64,000 nt of DNA, from NCBI RefSeq assembly GCF_009193255.1, contig NZ_WACG01000001.1:124001-188000 (forward strand). Direction: 5' to 3'. This document shows positions 16,194 through 24,395 of the stretch, piece by piece. This DNA comes from Arthrobacter koreensis (lineage in GTDB: Bacteria > Actinomycetota > Actinomycetes > Actinomycetales > Micrococcaceae). Each line of letters starts with the position of its first letter. Position 1 is the first letter of the stretch. Made by a program: the position numbers and the translations under genes. Below the pieces are notes generated by a model, which worked only from the letters and a program-made list of their open reading frames with translations, was not told the origin of the DNA and made no database searches.

Positions 16194-16686
16194 CTCAGGA
16201 ACCAGCCTCCATGCGGAGGCACGTGCGTGTGGTTCCCCGGGAGCCTGCCGGCGGATTACCGCCTAAAGGGGGAGGTTCAGCTGAAGCCGGACTGGAAGGC
16301 TCCGATGAAGCGGCCGGAGAATGCGGGGATCGTGTGCGGGCGTTGCCGGCTCTGTGCGTCCTTGCAGGTGAAACCGCAGTGGATGCAGGCCGGCGCCTAG
16401 AGTTGCTGTCCATAGACCTTTCAGTTTACAGCTTTGGCTTCGCCGCACCAGATCAAATGCGGCAGCCGGGCACTGTGCACAATCCCACGCAGATGGCTGA
16501 GCAAAGTGTGTCGCATCCCACAGGCGGACACCCCTGAGATTGGCCACTTCGGTTGATCTATAACTAGACTTGCAATCAAGTCTCGGTCACTGCGCACCGG
16601 GCCGCACCAGCAAGTCTTGAGGCGGAAGCGCTCAGATCATGGTGCCATCAGGGCAAACGGCAACTCATGGAAGAGGCGTATATCTA
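16194..16686. other. Non-coding gap upstream of kgd
   Basis: The 493 bp between the divergent CNNM gene and kgd contain only short, unconvincing frames. The one notable element is a 16-bp dyad at 16567-16582. A TATAAC-like hexamer at 16559-16564 could be part of a promoter, but no well-spaced -35 box is apparent. Confidence 0.5.
16567..16582. promoter_or_regulatory. Perfect inverted repeat upstream of kgd
   Basis: GACTTG-CAAT-CAAGTC forms a 6-bp stem or two half-sites, 104 bp upstream of the chosen kgd start and just downstream of a TATAAC-like box. It may be a repressor site or an RNA hairpin in the leader. Confidence 0.4.
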
Positions 16687-19600
16687 GTGCCAGACCAACC
16701 CAACCACCGCCTGCCGGAGGAATTCGGCGGGAACGAATGGCTTGTCGACGAATTGTACGAGCAGTACCTCAAGGACAAGAATTCTGTCGACAAGAAGTGG
16801 TGGAGCATTTTCGACTCCTTTAAAGCGGAGGACGCCAAGTCATCCGCCGGCAACTCAGCCTCAGGCAACGGTTCCACTCCCCCGAGCGAACTCGGCGCGA
16901 ACCCCGCCACCCGCCAGCTGCCCGTCGTGCAGACCGAGGCCCAGGCCCCGAAGGCCTCAGGCGAATCTCCCGCAGCAACCCAGCAGTCCGGCAAGTCGCC
17001 GGTAGCCAAGGAAGCAGCTTCCAGCAAGGACGAGCCGAAGTCGGCCGCAGCAGCTGCCAAGACTGAAAACAAGCCTGCGCCCATCCCGGCCCAGCTGCCT
17101 AAGACCAAGCCCAGCACCGAGACCGAAGAAGACACCGTGACGGTGCTCCGCGGCCCGGCCAAGGCCATTGCTACGAACATGGACCTCAGCCTGAGCGTCC
17201 CCACCGCAACCACGGTGCGTGCGGTACCCGCCAAGCTGCTGATCGACAACCGGATTGTCATCAACAGCCACCTGGAACGCGCACGCGGCGGCAAGGTCTC
17301 CTTCACACACCTGCTCGGCTACGCCATCATCCGTGCAGCTGCCCAGTTCCCGTCCCAGAACGTTTACTACGACGAGGTGGACGGCAAGCCCGTTGCAGTC
17401 CAGCCCGCGCACATCAACTTCGGCCTGGCCATCGACATGCCGAAGCCGGACGGATCCCGCCTGCTGGTAGTGCCGAACATCAAGAAGGCTGAAACCCTGA
17501 ACTTCTCCGAGTTCTGGCACGCCTACGAAGACCTGGTCAAGCGCACCCGCGCCGGCAAGCTCACCGCCGACGACTACAAGGGCACCACCATCTCGCTGAC
17601 GAACCCGGGCGGCATCGGAACGGTCCACTCCGTGCCGCGCCTGTCCAAGGGCCAGGCCTGCATCATCGGTGCCGGCGCCCTTGAGTACCCCGCCGAGTTC
17701 CAGGGCGCCAACGAGAAGATCCTTGCGCGCAACGCGATCTCCAAGATCATCACCCTGACCTCCACCTATGACCACCGTGTCATCCAGGGTGCCGGCAGCG
17801 GCGAGTTCCTGCGCATCGTCCACCAGCTCCTGCTGGGCGAGCAGAACTTCTACGATGACATCTTCGAGTCCCTGCGCATCCCCTACGAGCCGGTTCGCTG
17901 GAGCCCCGACATCCAGGTCAACCCGGACGAGCAGATCAACAAGGTTGCCCGCATCCAGCAGCTGATCCACGCCTACCGTGTGCGCGGCCACCTGATGGCG
18001 GACACCAACCCCCTGGAGTACGTCCAGCGCCGCCACGCGGACCTGGACGTCCTTAACCACGGCCTCACCCTCTGGGACCTGGACCGTGAGTGGCCCACCG
18101 GCGGATTCGGCGGCAAGCCGATGCTGAAGCTGCGCAAGATCCTTGGCGTGCTGCGTGATGCCTACTGCCGTACCGCGGGCATCGAATACATGCACATCCA
18201 GGATCCGGAAGAGCGTTCCTGGTTCCAGGACCGCCTCGAGGCCCCGTACAGCAAGCCCACCCGCGAAGAGCAGCTGCGCATCCTGAGCAAGCTCAACGCC
18301 GCGGAGGCATTCGAGACGTTCCTGCAGACGAAGTTCGTCGGCCAGAAGCGCTTCTCCCTGGAAGGCGGCGAGTCCCTGATTCCGCTGCTGGACGCCATCA
18401 TCTCCGGTGCCGCTGACGAAGGCATGGAAGAGGTCGGCATTGGCATGGCCCACCGCGGCCGCCTGAACGTGCTCACCAACATCGCCGGCAAGACCTATGC
18501 CCAGGTCTTCCGCGAGTTCGAAGGCACCCAGGACCCCCGCTCCGTGCAGGGCTCCGGCGACGTGAAGTACCACCTCGGAACGGAGGGGACCTTCACCTCG
18601 GACAACGGCAACCAGACGAAGGTCTACCTGGCCGCGAACCCCTCGCACCTCGAGGCCGGCGACTCAGTCCTTGAAGGCATCGTGCGCGCCAAGCAGGACC
18701 GGCTGGACCGCGGGGACGAATTCCCCGTCCTGCCGATCCTCATCCACGGTGATGCTGCCTTCGCGGGCCAGGGCGTGGTGGCGGAAACGCTTAACCTCTC
18801 CCAGCTGCGCGGTTACCGCACCGGCGGCACCATCCACGTGATCGTAAACAACCAGGTCGGTTTCACCACTGCACCGACGTCTTCGCGCTCCTCGGTGTAC
18901 GCCACCGACGTCGCCAAGATGGTCCAGGCGCCGATCTTCCACGTGAACGGTGACGATCCGGAGCAGGTAGTCCGGATGGCCCAGCTGGCCTTCGATTACC
19001 GCCAGCGGTTCAACAAGGACGTCGTCATCGACATGGTGTGCTACCGCCGCCGCGGCCACAACGAGGGCGACGATCCCTCGATGACGCAGCCGATGATGTA
19101 CTCCCTGATCGAGGCCAAGCGCTCGGTGCGCAAGCTCTACACCGAATCGCTCATCGGCCGCGGTGACATCAGCCAGGAAGAAGCTGAGCAGGCACTTCGC
19201 GACTACCAGAGCCGCCTTGAGCGGGTCTTCGCGGAAACGCATGCCGCCCAGACTTCCCCTATCCCGGTCATCACCAAGGACTCCGAAGCTGTGTCCGACC
19301 TGGAACGTCCGGCAGCGCAGCAGGAAGGCTCCACCATCGTGGCGCCGGCCAGCACTGCGATCTCCCCGGACACGCTGGCCCGGATCGGCAAGGCCCACGT
19401 CACCATTCCGGAGGGCTTCACGGTCCACCCGAAGCTGAAGTCCCTGCTGGAGAAGCGCGAGCAGATGTCCCGCGAGGGCAACATCGACTGGGGCTTCGCC
19501 GAGATTGCCGCCTTCGGCTCGCTCCTGATGGAAGGCGTGCCCGTCCGGCTTGCCGGCCAGGACTCCCGCCGCGGCACATTCACCCAGCGCCACGCTGTCT

Positions 19601-20505
19601 TCCATGACCGCGCCACCGGCGCTGAGTGGACTCCGCTGGCAGACCTGGACCCGAACCAGGCCAAGCTGTGGATCTACGACTCGCTGCTGTCCGAATTCGC
19701 TGCCCTCGGCTTCGAATACGGCTACTCGGTGGAACGCCCCGACGCACTCGTGCTGTGGGAGGCGCAGTTCGGTGACTTCGTCAACGGTGCGCAGACCATC
19801 ATTGACGAGTTCATTTCCTCCGCGGAGCAGAAGTGGGGCCAGCGCTCCTCCCTGGTCATGATGCTGCCGCACGGCTACGAAGGCCAGGGCCCGGACCACT
19901 CCTCCGCACGGATCGAGCGGTTCCTGCAGCTGTGCGCCGAGGACAACATGATCGTGGCCAACCCCACGACCGGTGCCTCGCACTTCCACCTGCTGCGCCG
20001 CCAGGCCTACAGCCGTCCGCGGAAGCCGCTGGTGATCTTCACTCCGAAGCAGCTGCTTCGCCTGAAGGCCGCGGCTACGTCGGTGGAGGAATTCACCCAG
20101 GGCTCGTTCCAGCCGGTCATCGGCGAACACGCCGAACTGGAAGCGGGCGCCGTGGACAAGGTCCTGCTGGTCTCCGGCCGCCTGTACTACGACCTGCTGG
20201 CCAACCGCCAGAAGGCCGGCGACGAGAAGACCGCGATCATCCGCGTCGAGCAGCTCTACCCGCTGCCCTACAAGGAGATCCAGGACGCTGTGGCCAAGTA
20301 CCCGAACGCAGAAATCATCTGGGCACAGGACGAGCCGGCCAACCAGGGTCCGTGGCCGTTCATCGGCCTGAACCTGCCGCCGGAACTGGACCGCCCGCTG
20401 CGGCTGGTCTCGCGTCCCGCGTCGGCCTCCACGGCCACCGGTTCGGCCAAGCGGCACGCCGTTGAGCAGGACATCCTGGTCAAGAAGGCCTTCGAGCGCC
20501 GCTAA
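16687..20505 (+). CDS. kgd: Multifunctional 2-oxoglutarate metabolism enzyme Kgd (E2-E1 fusion)
   Basis: 1272 residues from GTG at 16687, preceded by GGAAGAGG; the downstream protein starts PDQPNHRLPEEFGGNEW as in relatives. The N-terminal E1-type segment is followed by an Ala/Pro/Lys-rich linker (about 45-160), a succinyltransferase (E2) catalytic domain with DHR at 362-364, and then a complete thiamine-diphosphate E1 domain (MAHRGRLNV, FNKDVVIDMVCYRRRGHNEGDDP). No lipoyl domain is present, as in mycobacterial Kgd. It converts 2-oxoglutarate either to succinic semialdehyde or, with DlaT and Lpd, to succinyl-CoA. The GarA-type regulator is not in the window. Confidence 0.95.
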   Translation: MPDQPNHRLPEEFGGNEWLVDELYEQYLKDKNSVDKKWWSIFDSFKAEDAKSSAGNSASGNGSTPPSELGANPATRQLPVVQTEAQAPKASGESPAATQQSGKSPVAKEAASSKDEPKSAAAAAKTENKPAPIPAQLPKTKPSTETEEDTVTVLRGPAKAIATNMDLSLSVPTATTVRAVPAKLLIDNRIVINSHLERARGGKVSFTHLLGYAIIRAAAQFPSQNVYYDEVDGKPVAVQPAHINFGLAIDMPKPDGSRLLVVPNIKKAETLNFSEFWHAYEDLVKRTRAGKLTADDYKGTTISLTNPGGIGTVHSVPRLSKGQACIIGAGALEYPAEFQGANEKILARNAISKIITLTSTYDHRVIQGAGSGEFLRIVHQLLLGEQNFYDDIFESLRIPYEPVRWSPDIQVNPDEQINKVARIQQLIHAYRVRGHLMADTNPLEYVQRRHADLDVLNHGLTLWDLDREWPTGGFGGKPMLKLRKILGVLRDAYCRTAGIEYMHIQDPEERSWFQDRLEAPYSKPTREEQLRILSKLNAAEAFETFLQTKFVGQKRFSLEGGESLIPLLDAIISGAADEGMEEVGIGMAHRGRLNVLTNIAGKTYAQVFREFEGTQDPRSVQGSGDVKYHLGTEGTFTSDNGNQTKVYLAANPSHLEAGDSVLEGIVRAKQDRLDRGDEFPVLPILIHGDAAFAGQGVVAETLNLSQLRGYRTGGTIHVIVNNQVGFTTAPTSSRSSVYATDVAKMVQAPIFHVNGDDPEQVVRMAQLAFDYRQRFNKDVVIDMVCYRRRGHNEGDDPSMTQPMMYSLIEAKRSVRKLYTESLIGRGDISQEEAEQALRDYQSRLERVFAETHAAQTSPIPVITKDSEAVSDLERPAAQQEGSTIVAPASTAISPDTLARIGKAHVTIPEGFTVHPKLKSLLEKREQMSREGNIDWGFAEIAAFGSLLMEGVPVRLAGQDSRRGTFTQRHAVFHDRATGAEWTPLADLDPNQAKLWIYDSLLSEFAALGFEYGYSVERPDALVLWEAQFGDFVNGAQTIIDEFISSAEQKWGQRSSLVMMLPHGYEGQGPDHSSARIERFLQLCAEDNMIVANPTTGASHFHLLRRQAYSRPRKPLVIFTPKQLLRLKAAATSVEEFTQGSFQPVIGEHAELEAGAVDKVLLVSGRLYYDLLANRQKAGDEKTAIIRVEQLYPLPYKEIQDAVAKYPNAEIIWAQDEPANQGPWPFIGLNLPPELDRPLRLVSRPASASTATGSAKRHAVEQDILVKKAFERR

Positions 20506-20517
20506 TAGGCTAGGTTT

Positions 20518-20552
20518 GGGTGGGGCACCGGCTGGTGCCCCACCCGGCTTTT
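20518..20552 (+). terminator. Rho-independent terminator after kgd
   Basis: Left arm GGGTGGGGCACC (20518-20529), loop GGCT and right arm GGTGCCCCACCC (20534-20545) form a perfect 12-bp stem followed by GGCTTTT. Confidence 0.85.
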
Positions 20553-20597
20553 AACCCGCCCTTCATCTGGACACTGACGCAACTGAAAAGGGAACTC

Positions 20598-21197
20598 GTG
20601 GAACAACGCAGAATCAGGCTCGCTGCGGTCGGAGACGAACTGCTCGCCGGCCACGGCGATCCCCGCGCCCTGGGCTGGCTCGGCCGCGTGCTGGCCCGCA
20701 CGACGCCGGATAACGCAACGCTGGAGGCCTACAGCCTCGCGGCTCCCGGCGAAGGCACCGAAGCACTTGCCAACCGCTGGCTGATGGAGGCCGGCCGAAG
20801 GTTTGATGAGACATGCGAGAACCGGCTGGTGATCGGTCTTTCGGACCGTGACCTGGACCTGGAGCTCTCAACGGCCCGCAGCCGGCTGAACCTTGCCAAC
20901 ATCCTGGACGGCGCCGCCCAGATGAGCATCAAGGTCCTGGTGGTCGGTCCCCCGCCGGGGCTCGACGCCGAACGGAACCGCCGGCTCGCGGACCTCTCCG
21001 CAGCCTTCGGCGACGTCACCACCCGCCGCAAGCATGTCTACGTGGATACACTCACTCCGCTGCTCAACCATGAACAGTGGCGGACAGACCTCGCATCCAA
21101 CGGCGGAACTCCCGGGCAGGCCGGTTACGGCCTGATCGCCTGGCTGGTCCTGCACCGCGGATGGTTCCGCTGGCTCGACCTGCCGGACATGAACTGA
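20598..21197 (+). CDS. SGNH/GDSL-like protein lacking the catalytic residues
   Basis: 199 residues from GTG at 20598, preceded by AAGGGA; the longer frame would begin inside the kgd terminator. The overall order of SGNH hydrolase blocks is clear, but the block I serine is Glu14 (GDELLAG), the block III GxND is GLSD, and the block V D-x-x-H-P is N-G-G-T-P. It therefore looks like a non-hydrolytic member; similar GDEL proteins are familiar in Arthrobacter relatives. Its role is unknown. Confidence 0.75.
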   Translation: MEQRRIRLAAVGDELLAGHGDPRALGWLGRVLARTTPDNATLEAYSLAAPGEGTEALANRWLMEAGRRFDETCENRLVIGLSDRDLDLELSTARSRLNLANILDGAAQMSIKVLVVGPPPGLDAERNRRLADLSAAFGDVTTRRKHVYVDTLTPLLNHEQWRTDLASNGGTPGQAGYGLIAWLVLHRGWFRWLDLPDMN

Positions 21198-21211
21198 AAA
21201 CCTGATCAGCA

Positions 21212-21251
21212 CGCGAAAGGCGTCCGCACCCGCGGACGCCTTTCGCGTTTT
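21212..21251. terminator. Bidirectional terminator between the SGNH-like and MDR genes
   Basis: A perfect 16-bp stem (21212-21227 with 21232-21247), loop ACCC, then TTTT. The complementary strand shows no long T run but the stem is strong. It separates convergent genes. Confidence 0.85.
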
Positions 21252-21262
21252 CCGGAACCAGG

Positions 21263-22228
21263 CTAGTGCCGGAACACGATCTTTCCGGTGGCAGCGCCGT
21301 CGTGCATTCGCCGGAAGCCCTTGGCGGCGTCCTCAAGGGACAGGACCGAATCGATTTCCGGGCGAACCCCCGTGGCCAGCAGGAACTGGACCAGGCGCTG
21401 CAGTTCGGTCCGCGTTCCCATGGTGGACCCCAGGACCTTCAGCTGCAGGAAGAAGATGCGGTTCAGGTCAGCAGGGGGGTTCGGTCCGGAGGTAGCACCG
21501 CAGGTGACCAGGGCACCGCCCGGCTTCAGGGCCTTCAGGGAATGGCCCCAGGTGGCTTCGCCAACGGAGTCGAAGACGGTGTCCACGCGCTCGGGAAGCC
21601 GCGCACCGGACTCGAACACCGCCTCCGCGCCAAGCCTGCGTGCATCTTCCAGTTTGGCCGGGCTGCGGCCTGCTACCCAGACCCTGAACCCGGCAGCAGA
21701 CGCCAGCGCGGTCAGCGCAGTCGCTACCCCTCCCCCGGCGCCTTGAATCAGCACGGTGGATCCCGGTGCAGCGGGCGAGACGGTAAAGAGCATGCGATAG
21801 GCCGTCAGCCATGCCGTGGGCAGGCAGGCGGCTTCCTCGAAGCTGAGCTGCGCAGGCTTGGGAACCAGGTTCCGTTCGGGCACCCACACCTCATCCGCCA
21901 TCGTGCCCGGATACCGCTCGGAGAGCAGCGTCCGGCGCGGATCGAGGGTCTCGTCGCCGTCCCAGCCCGGCGTGGACATTACCGAGTGCACAATAACGTC
22001 GTTGCCGTCGTCGTCCACGCCTGCGGCATCGCAGCCCAGGACCATCGGCAGCCGGTCCGCGGGCAAACCTATTCCCTGCAGGGACCACAGATCGTGCCGG
22101 TTCAGTGCCGATGCCCGTACCCGCACCCGCCGGAAACCCGGCTCGGGCTCGGGCCTCGGGAGTTCCCCCACCACCAGCCCGCCGAGCGGATCTTCCTGGG
22201 ACTGGGACTGGGCGTACACGGCTCGCAT
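21263..22228 (-). CDS. MDR superfamily zinc-type alcohol dehydrogenase/quinone oxidoreductase
   Basis: 321 residues. The N-terminal GroES-like fold (RASALNRHDLWSLQGIG) is followed by a Rossmann domain with GAGGGVATAL and the usual C-terminal TGKIVFRH. There is no structural four-Cys zinc cluster, and the catalytic Cys of zinc alcohol dehydrogenases is not evident, so a quinone or enoyl reductase activity with NADPH is more likely than alcohol oxidation. It is a single gene facing bL37. Confidence 0.85.
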   Translation of the reverse strand: MRAVYAQSQSQEDPLGGLVVGELPRPEPEPGFRRVRVRASALNRHDLWSLQGIGLPADRLPMVLGCDAAGVDDDGNDVIVHSVMSTPGWDGDETLDPRRTLLSERYPGTMADEVWVPERNLVPKPAQLSFEEAACLPTAWLTAYRMLFTVSPAAPGSTVLIQGAGGGVATALTALASAAGFRVWVAGRSPAKLEDARRLGAEAVFESGARLPERVDTVFDSVGEATWGHSLKALKPGGALVTCGATSGPNPPADLNRIFFLQLKVLGSTMGTRTELQRLVQFLLATGVRPEIDSVLSLEDAAKGFRRMHDGAATGKIVFRH

Positions 22229-22371
22229 GCTGAACTCCTTTGGTCGCTTGGTTGGTCCATCCTAGGCGACGCCGCCTGCGGCCGTGCAGGAACAAGTACC
22301 GCATTTACGCCGAGGGCACAGTGTGTGGGAGACTGAAGGGCAGAACTTGAAAGCGAAAGAAGGAGGCAGCC

Positions 22372-22446
22372 ATGAGCAAGCGAGCACGCAAGCGTCGTGA
22401 CCGTAAGCGCGGCGGCGCAAACCACGGCAAGCGTCCCAACACTTAA
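22372..22446 (+). CDS. 50S ribosomal protein bL37
   Basis: A 24-codon gene, MSKRARKRRDRKRGG then ANHGKRPNT, preceded by a perfect AGGAGG (22361-22366) five bases before the ATG. Twelve of its residues are Arg or Lys. Both size and the ANHGKRPN ending match bL37, the actinobacteria-specific small protein of the large ribosomal subunit first seen in mycobacterial ribosome structures. It stands alone, followed by a terminator. It is easily missed by gene callers because of its size. Confidence 0.88.
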   Translation: MSKRARKRRDRKRGGANHGKRPNT

Positions 22447-22483
22447 GTTCGGACGTCCGGCCGGATTTTCCGCGCTAACGAAA

Positions 22484-22522
22484 GAAAACCCCCGCAGCCT
22501 TCCGGCGACGGGGGTTTTCCTT
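22484..22522. terminator. Bidirectional terminator between bL37 and rsrA
   Basis: GAAAACCCCCG (22484-22494) pairs with CGGGGGTTTTC (22509-22519), with U-rich tracts available on both strands. It separates the convergent bL37 and rsrA genes. Confidence 0.88.
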
Positions 22523-22534
22523 TAGCTACCCAGG

Positions 22535-22795
22535 TCAGTGGTCTACTGACTGGATCTGGCTGATCCGGGCGAGAATATTCGCCTTCAATGTCTGCGGCGC
22601 CTCTTCGGTACACGAACGCTTCACGACGGAACGGATGACGCACTCAAGGTCATGTTCCCCTGCGCATTCCGGGCACCCCTCGAGGTGCTCCTTGATTTCC
22701 ACCAGGTCGTCATGCGAAAGCGCGCCGTCCAGGTATTCATACAGGCGTTCGATGCGCGCGTCATCGCAATCGCCCAGGCTCTGGCAATCGCTCAT
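22535..22795 (-). CDS. rsrA: Mycothiol-system anti-sigma factor RsrA
   Basis: 86 residues with the zinc anti-sigma (ZAS) motif HLEGCPEC (H-x3-C-x2-C) and a second Cys pair near the N-terminus (CQSLGDC). In Streptomyces RsrA binds SigR with zinc under reducing conditions and releases it when thiols are oxidised. The start overlaps the sigR stop by 4 bp (ATGA), so the sigma and its antagonist are made together. Confidence 0.92.
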   Translation of the reverse strand: MSDCQSLGDCDDARIERLYEYLDGALSHDDLVEIKEHLEGCPECAGEHDLECVIRSVVKRSCTEEAPQTLKANILARISQIQSVDH

Positions 22796-23469
22796 AGTGT
22801 CTTCCCCTGATTCTCCGCCGCTGCGGCGGCAGCCTTCTGTGCCTTGCCCTTGATGCCGCGCTCGTATGCGTACTCGGCCAGCAGCTCGCGGAGCATCTTG
22901 CGCCCGCGGTGCAGCCTGGACATCACGGTGCCGATCGGCGTGTTCATGATTTCTGAAATTTCCTTGTACGCGAAGCCCTCGACATCCGAGAAGTAGACCG
23001 CCAGGCGGAACTCCTCCGGGATGGCCTGCAGCGCACTCTTGACGTCGGAGTCCGGCAGGTGGTCCAGCGCCTCGGCTTCAGCCGAACGGAGGCCGGATGA
23101 ACTGTGCTCGGCAGCCCGTGCAAGCTGCCAGTCCTCCACCCCGTCCGAGTTCGCCTGCAGCGGCTCACGCTGGCGCTTGCGGTACAGGTTGATATACGTG
23201 TTGGTCAGGATCCGGTAGAGCCAGGCCTTGAGGTTGGTTCCCGGCTTGTACTGGTGAAACGCCGAGAAAGCCTTTGTGTAGGCTTCCTGCACCAGATCCT
23301 CGGCATCTGCCGGGTTGCGGGCCATGCGCATGGCAGCAGAGTAAAGCTGGTCCACATACTGCATGGCATCGCGCTCGAAGCGCAGTTTACGAGCCTCTTC
23401 GGGCTCGGACGCGACGTCGAGGCCCGGATCTTCCACCTGTGGGCTGCCTTCCGGCACATCAGTTCTCAT
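22792..23469 (-). CDS. sigR: ECF sigma factor SigR/SigH (thiol-oxidative stress)
   Basis: 225 residues from ATG at 23469 (MRTDVPEG). Sigma-70 region 2 carries [10 protein letters not shown] and [25 protein letters not shown] follows; region 4 carries [18 protein letters not shown] and [15 protein letters not shown]. The pairing with rsrA identifies the SigR/SigH (ECF12) group. The frame stays open for 54 further codons upstream, to an ATG at 23631, just beside a consensus SigR promoter; a longer isoform is possible. The product directs transcription of thioredoxin, mycothiol and protease genes in relatives. Confidence 0.92.
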   Translation of the reverse strand: MRTDVPEGSPQVEDPGLDVASEPEEARKLRFERDAMQYVDQLYSAAMRMARNPADAEDLVQEAYTKAFSAFHQYKPGTNLKAWLYRILTNTYINLYRKRQREPLQANSDGVEDWQLARAAEHSSSGLRSAEAEALDHLPDSDVKSALQAIPEEFRLAVYFSDVEGFAYKEISEIMNTPIGTVMSRLHRGRKMLRELLAEYAYERGIKGKAQKAAAAAAENQGKTL

Positions 23470-23635
23470 TACGTCCAAGTGTAGAGGGCGTGCACGCACC
23501 AGCAACCCGGGAAGGGTCCCCTCCACCGTGTTCCGCTCCTGGACCAGCGAACCTGCCATCCGTAGCCTCCGACTCCGCATCCGACGTACCGGCGCCGTGC
23601 GCACCGGGTGCCGGCGCGAGACCGACACCATGAAT

Positions 23636-23661
23636 AACCGCCGCCCGCCTGCGGATATTCC
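23636..23661 (-). promoter_or_regulatory. SigR-dependent autoregulatory promoter
   Basis: On the minus strand, GGAAT (23661-23657) is followed by exactly 18 bases and then GTT (23638-23636), an exact match to the GGAAT-N18-GTT consensus of SigR/SigH promoters. It reads towards sigR-rsrA. Transcription would start near 23626-23630. Confidence 0.85.
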
Positions 23662-23782
23662 AAACAGCGGGCTGCCGGGCGTTAAGCAGCCGAGGTGTGC
23701 AAGGGACCCAAAGGTGCCAGACTAGGGAGTATCCGTTGCGTACGGGGGTCCCGCCAGGCACACCCGTATCATCTTTGAACGC

Positions 23783-23797
23783 ACGCCGGTTCGGCGT
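23783..23797 (+). promoter_or_regulatory. Small stem-loop before the DoxX-like gene
   Basis: ACGCCG-GTT-CGGCGT is a perfect 6-bp hairpin ending five bases before the AGGAGG Shine-Dalgarno. It may modulate translation or be an operator. Confidence 0.3.
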
Positions 23798-23814
23798 AAC
23801 CCAGGAGGCCACGC

Positions 23815-24390
23815 ATGAGCATTGTCCGAAAACTAGCCCGTCCGCTCCTCGCCGCCGGCTTTGCGGCAGCGGGCGTGGAACGGCTCCGCAACGCCGACCA
23901 GACCGCCCAGCAGCTCACTCCGACCCTGGACCGCCTGGGTTCAGTGGTGCCGTCTGCCGCAGGTCTGAACCCGGCCTCCGTCGCCCGTGTCCTCGGCGCC
24001 ACCCAGCTCGGCGCCGCTGCCATGCTGGGCCTGGGCAAGTTTTCCCGGCTGGCCGGGCTGGTCCTCGCCGCAACAGCCGGCGTGAACACCCTCGTTGAAT
24101 ACCGCAACGGGGACGCCACCACGGCCGAGGGACGGAAAGAACGCCGGACGCAGCTCCTGAAGAACCTCTCGCTGATCGGCGGCGTACTCCTCGCGGCCGT
24201 GGATACCAACGGCCGCCCGGGCCTGGCCTGGCGTGCAGAGCACCTGGTGCAGGACACGCAGCGCAGCGTGCGTGCCATGGGCAAGGATGCCGGACGCCGG
24301 TCCCGGAAAGTCACCAAGCAGACCCGTAAGCAGCTGGCCAAGGCAGAACGCGCCGTCCGCAGCACCGCGTCAGATATCGCAGGTTCCTAA
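23815..24390 (+). CDS. DoxX-like membrane protein
   Basis: 191 residues from ATG at 23815 with AGGAGG upstream. Residues 1-120 contain hydrophobic segments of the DoxX family (RPLLAAGFAAAGVERL; ATQLGAAAMLGLGKFSRLAG). The C-terminal 60 residues are very basic (GRRSRKVTKQTRKQLAKAE) and probably cytoplasmic. The function of DoxX-like proteins is poorly known; some are tied to redox or thiosulfate metabolism. It is transcribed divergently from sigR and ends 5 bp before aroA, so it may lead the aroA operon. Confidence 0.78.
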   Translation: MSIVRKLARPLLAAGFAAAGVERLRNADQTAQQLTPTLDRLGSVVPSAAGLNPASVARVLGATQLGAAAMLGLGKFSRLAGLVLAATAGVNTLVEYRNGDATTAEGRKERRTQLLKNLSLIGGVLLAAVDTNGRPGLAWRAEHLVQDTQRSVRAMGKDAGRRSRKVTKQTRKQLAKAERAVRSTASDIAGS

Positions 24391-24395
24391 GCACC

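Noticed and set aside
16195-16413. 72-codon minus-strand frame upstream of the CNNM gene
   Set aside because: Low-complexity Ser/Pro/Arg composition, no good ribosome-binding site and no domain; treated as non-coding.
16957-20457. Long minus-strand open frames of 563 and 597 codons opposite kgd
   Set aside because: They lie antisense to a gene with clear full-length homology, have no recognisable domains and are typical third-position GC shadows.
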